This document shows positions 63,792 through 64,000 of a stretch of DNA of 64,000 nucleotides, piece by piece. Made by a program: the position numbers and the translations under genes. Below the pieces are notes generated by a model, which was not told where the DNA came from, ran no database searches, and saw only the letters and a list, made by a program, of their open reading frames with translations. The DNA is taken from positions 99,548-163,547 of the forward strand of contig JARBJD010000161.1 in the NCBI GenBank assembly GCA_033064195.1, given 5' to 3'. Positions within the stretch are counted from its first letter, which is position 1. Each line of letters begins with the position of its first letter. The DNA is from Blattamonas nauphoetae. Its lineage: Eukaryota; Preaxostyla; Oxymonadida.

Positions 63792-64000
63792 CTTCTCTGA
63801 CTCTATTCAAGAGTGAGAACACCCTCAACCGATGTCCAATTTCCCTCTTTACTCCTCCAACCCATCACCAGCTATCCTCTTCCACCCTACCCATCTCCCA
63901 ACGACCTCTTCGCATGCTCCGACATCCTCACCAAATAACCTAATTTTATCCCGCTGCCACTCTATTCAGACAGGTTGTGCTTACCCTTCCATCCATCTCA
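63792..64000. other. No recognised gene to the window end
   Basis: Pyrimidine-rich plus strand with no motif. Confidence 0.3.

Noticed and set aside
1-64000. Retrovirus-like, LTR or Polinton elements
   Set aside because: No reverse transcriptase, integrase, protease, packaging ATPase, capsid or protein-primed polymerase motif was recognised on either strand, and no LTR pair was seen.
1-64000. CRISPR array
   Set aside because: The regular repeats present are minisatellites without unique spacers, and the sequence is eukaryotic in character.

Overview
This window reads as nuclear DNA from a microbial eukaryote. It has GT-AG introns interrupting coding frames, low gene density, long pyrimidine-rich intergenic stretches, families of serine/threonine-rich parallel beta-helix-type surface proteins, and many DNA transposons. 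The surface-protein style and the coiled-coil/SPRY-like protein resemble what is known from oxymonad-type flagellates (Preaxostyla, e.g. Blattamonas). That placement is inference from style; no rRNA or other marker gene is present.

Layout. 1-7.1 kb: decayed minus-strand genes, one split by a 3.3-kb MULE-like element (2264-5601). 7.5-9.8 kb: a minus-strand beta-helix surface gene with a ~140-bp tandem array at its upstream end. 10.1-12.1 kb: a pogo/Tigger-type transposase and its 3' flank, including a 34-bp perfect palindrome. 13.1-17.1 kb: two decayed surface genes and a deletion derivative of the pogo element. 18.2-23.8 kb: one minus-strand host gene hit by two transposons, a second inverted MULE-like copy (18805-21425) and an element with 69-bp terminal inverted repeats carrying an AMPK/SNF1-like kinase pseudogene (21664-23453). 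23.8-29.9 kb: decayed surface genes and unassigned sequence. 29.9-34.2 kb: a second pogo-type transposase gene split by an intact-looking Tc1/mariner element (30532-32741). 34.2-47.6 kb: several large beta-helix genes with frameshifts. 47.6-51.7 kb: mostly gene-poor, with a tRNA-like sequence. 51.8-58.8 kb: a coiled-coil/SPRY-like host gene split by a 5.4-kb element (53094-58466) with long inverted repeats and GC-rich cargo genes. 59.1-61.2 kb: two minisatellites. 61.45-61.56 kb: a compact potentially structured RNA. 61.8-62.9 kb: a decayed DDE-type transposase.

The most notable result is that at least four TIR elements were delimited to the base, with exact target-site duplications (9 bp twice, 8 bp once, TA) and with host reading frames that continue across the insertion point once the element is set aside. 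They represent three unrelated TIR families, and all carry gene-like cargo (coiled-coil protein, kinase with introns, GC-rich intron-bearing genes) and no transposase that I can see. This looks like repeated 'Pack'-type gene capture. A fifth element (Tc1/mariner, TA duplication) sits inside a pogo transposase gene. No retrovirus-like, LTR or Polinton parts were recognised.
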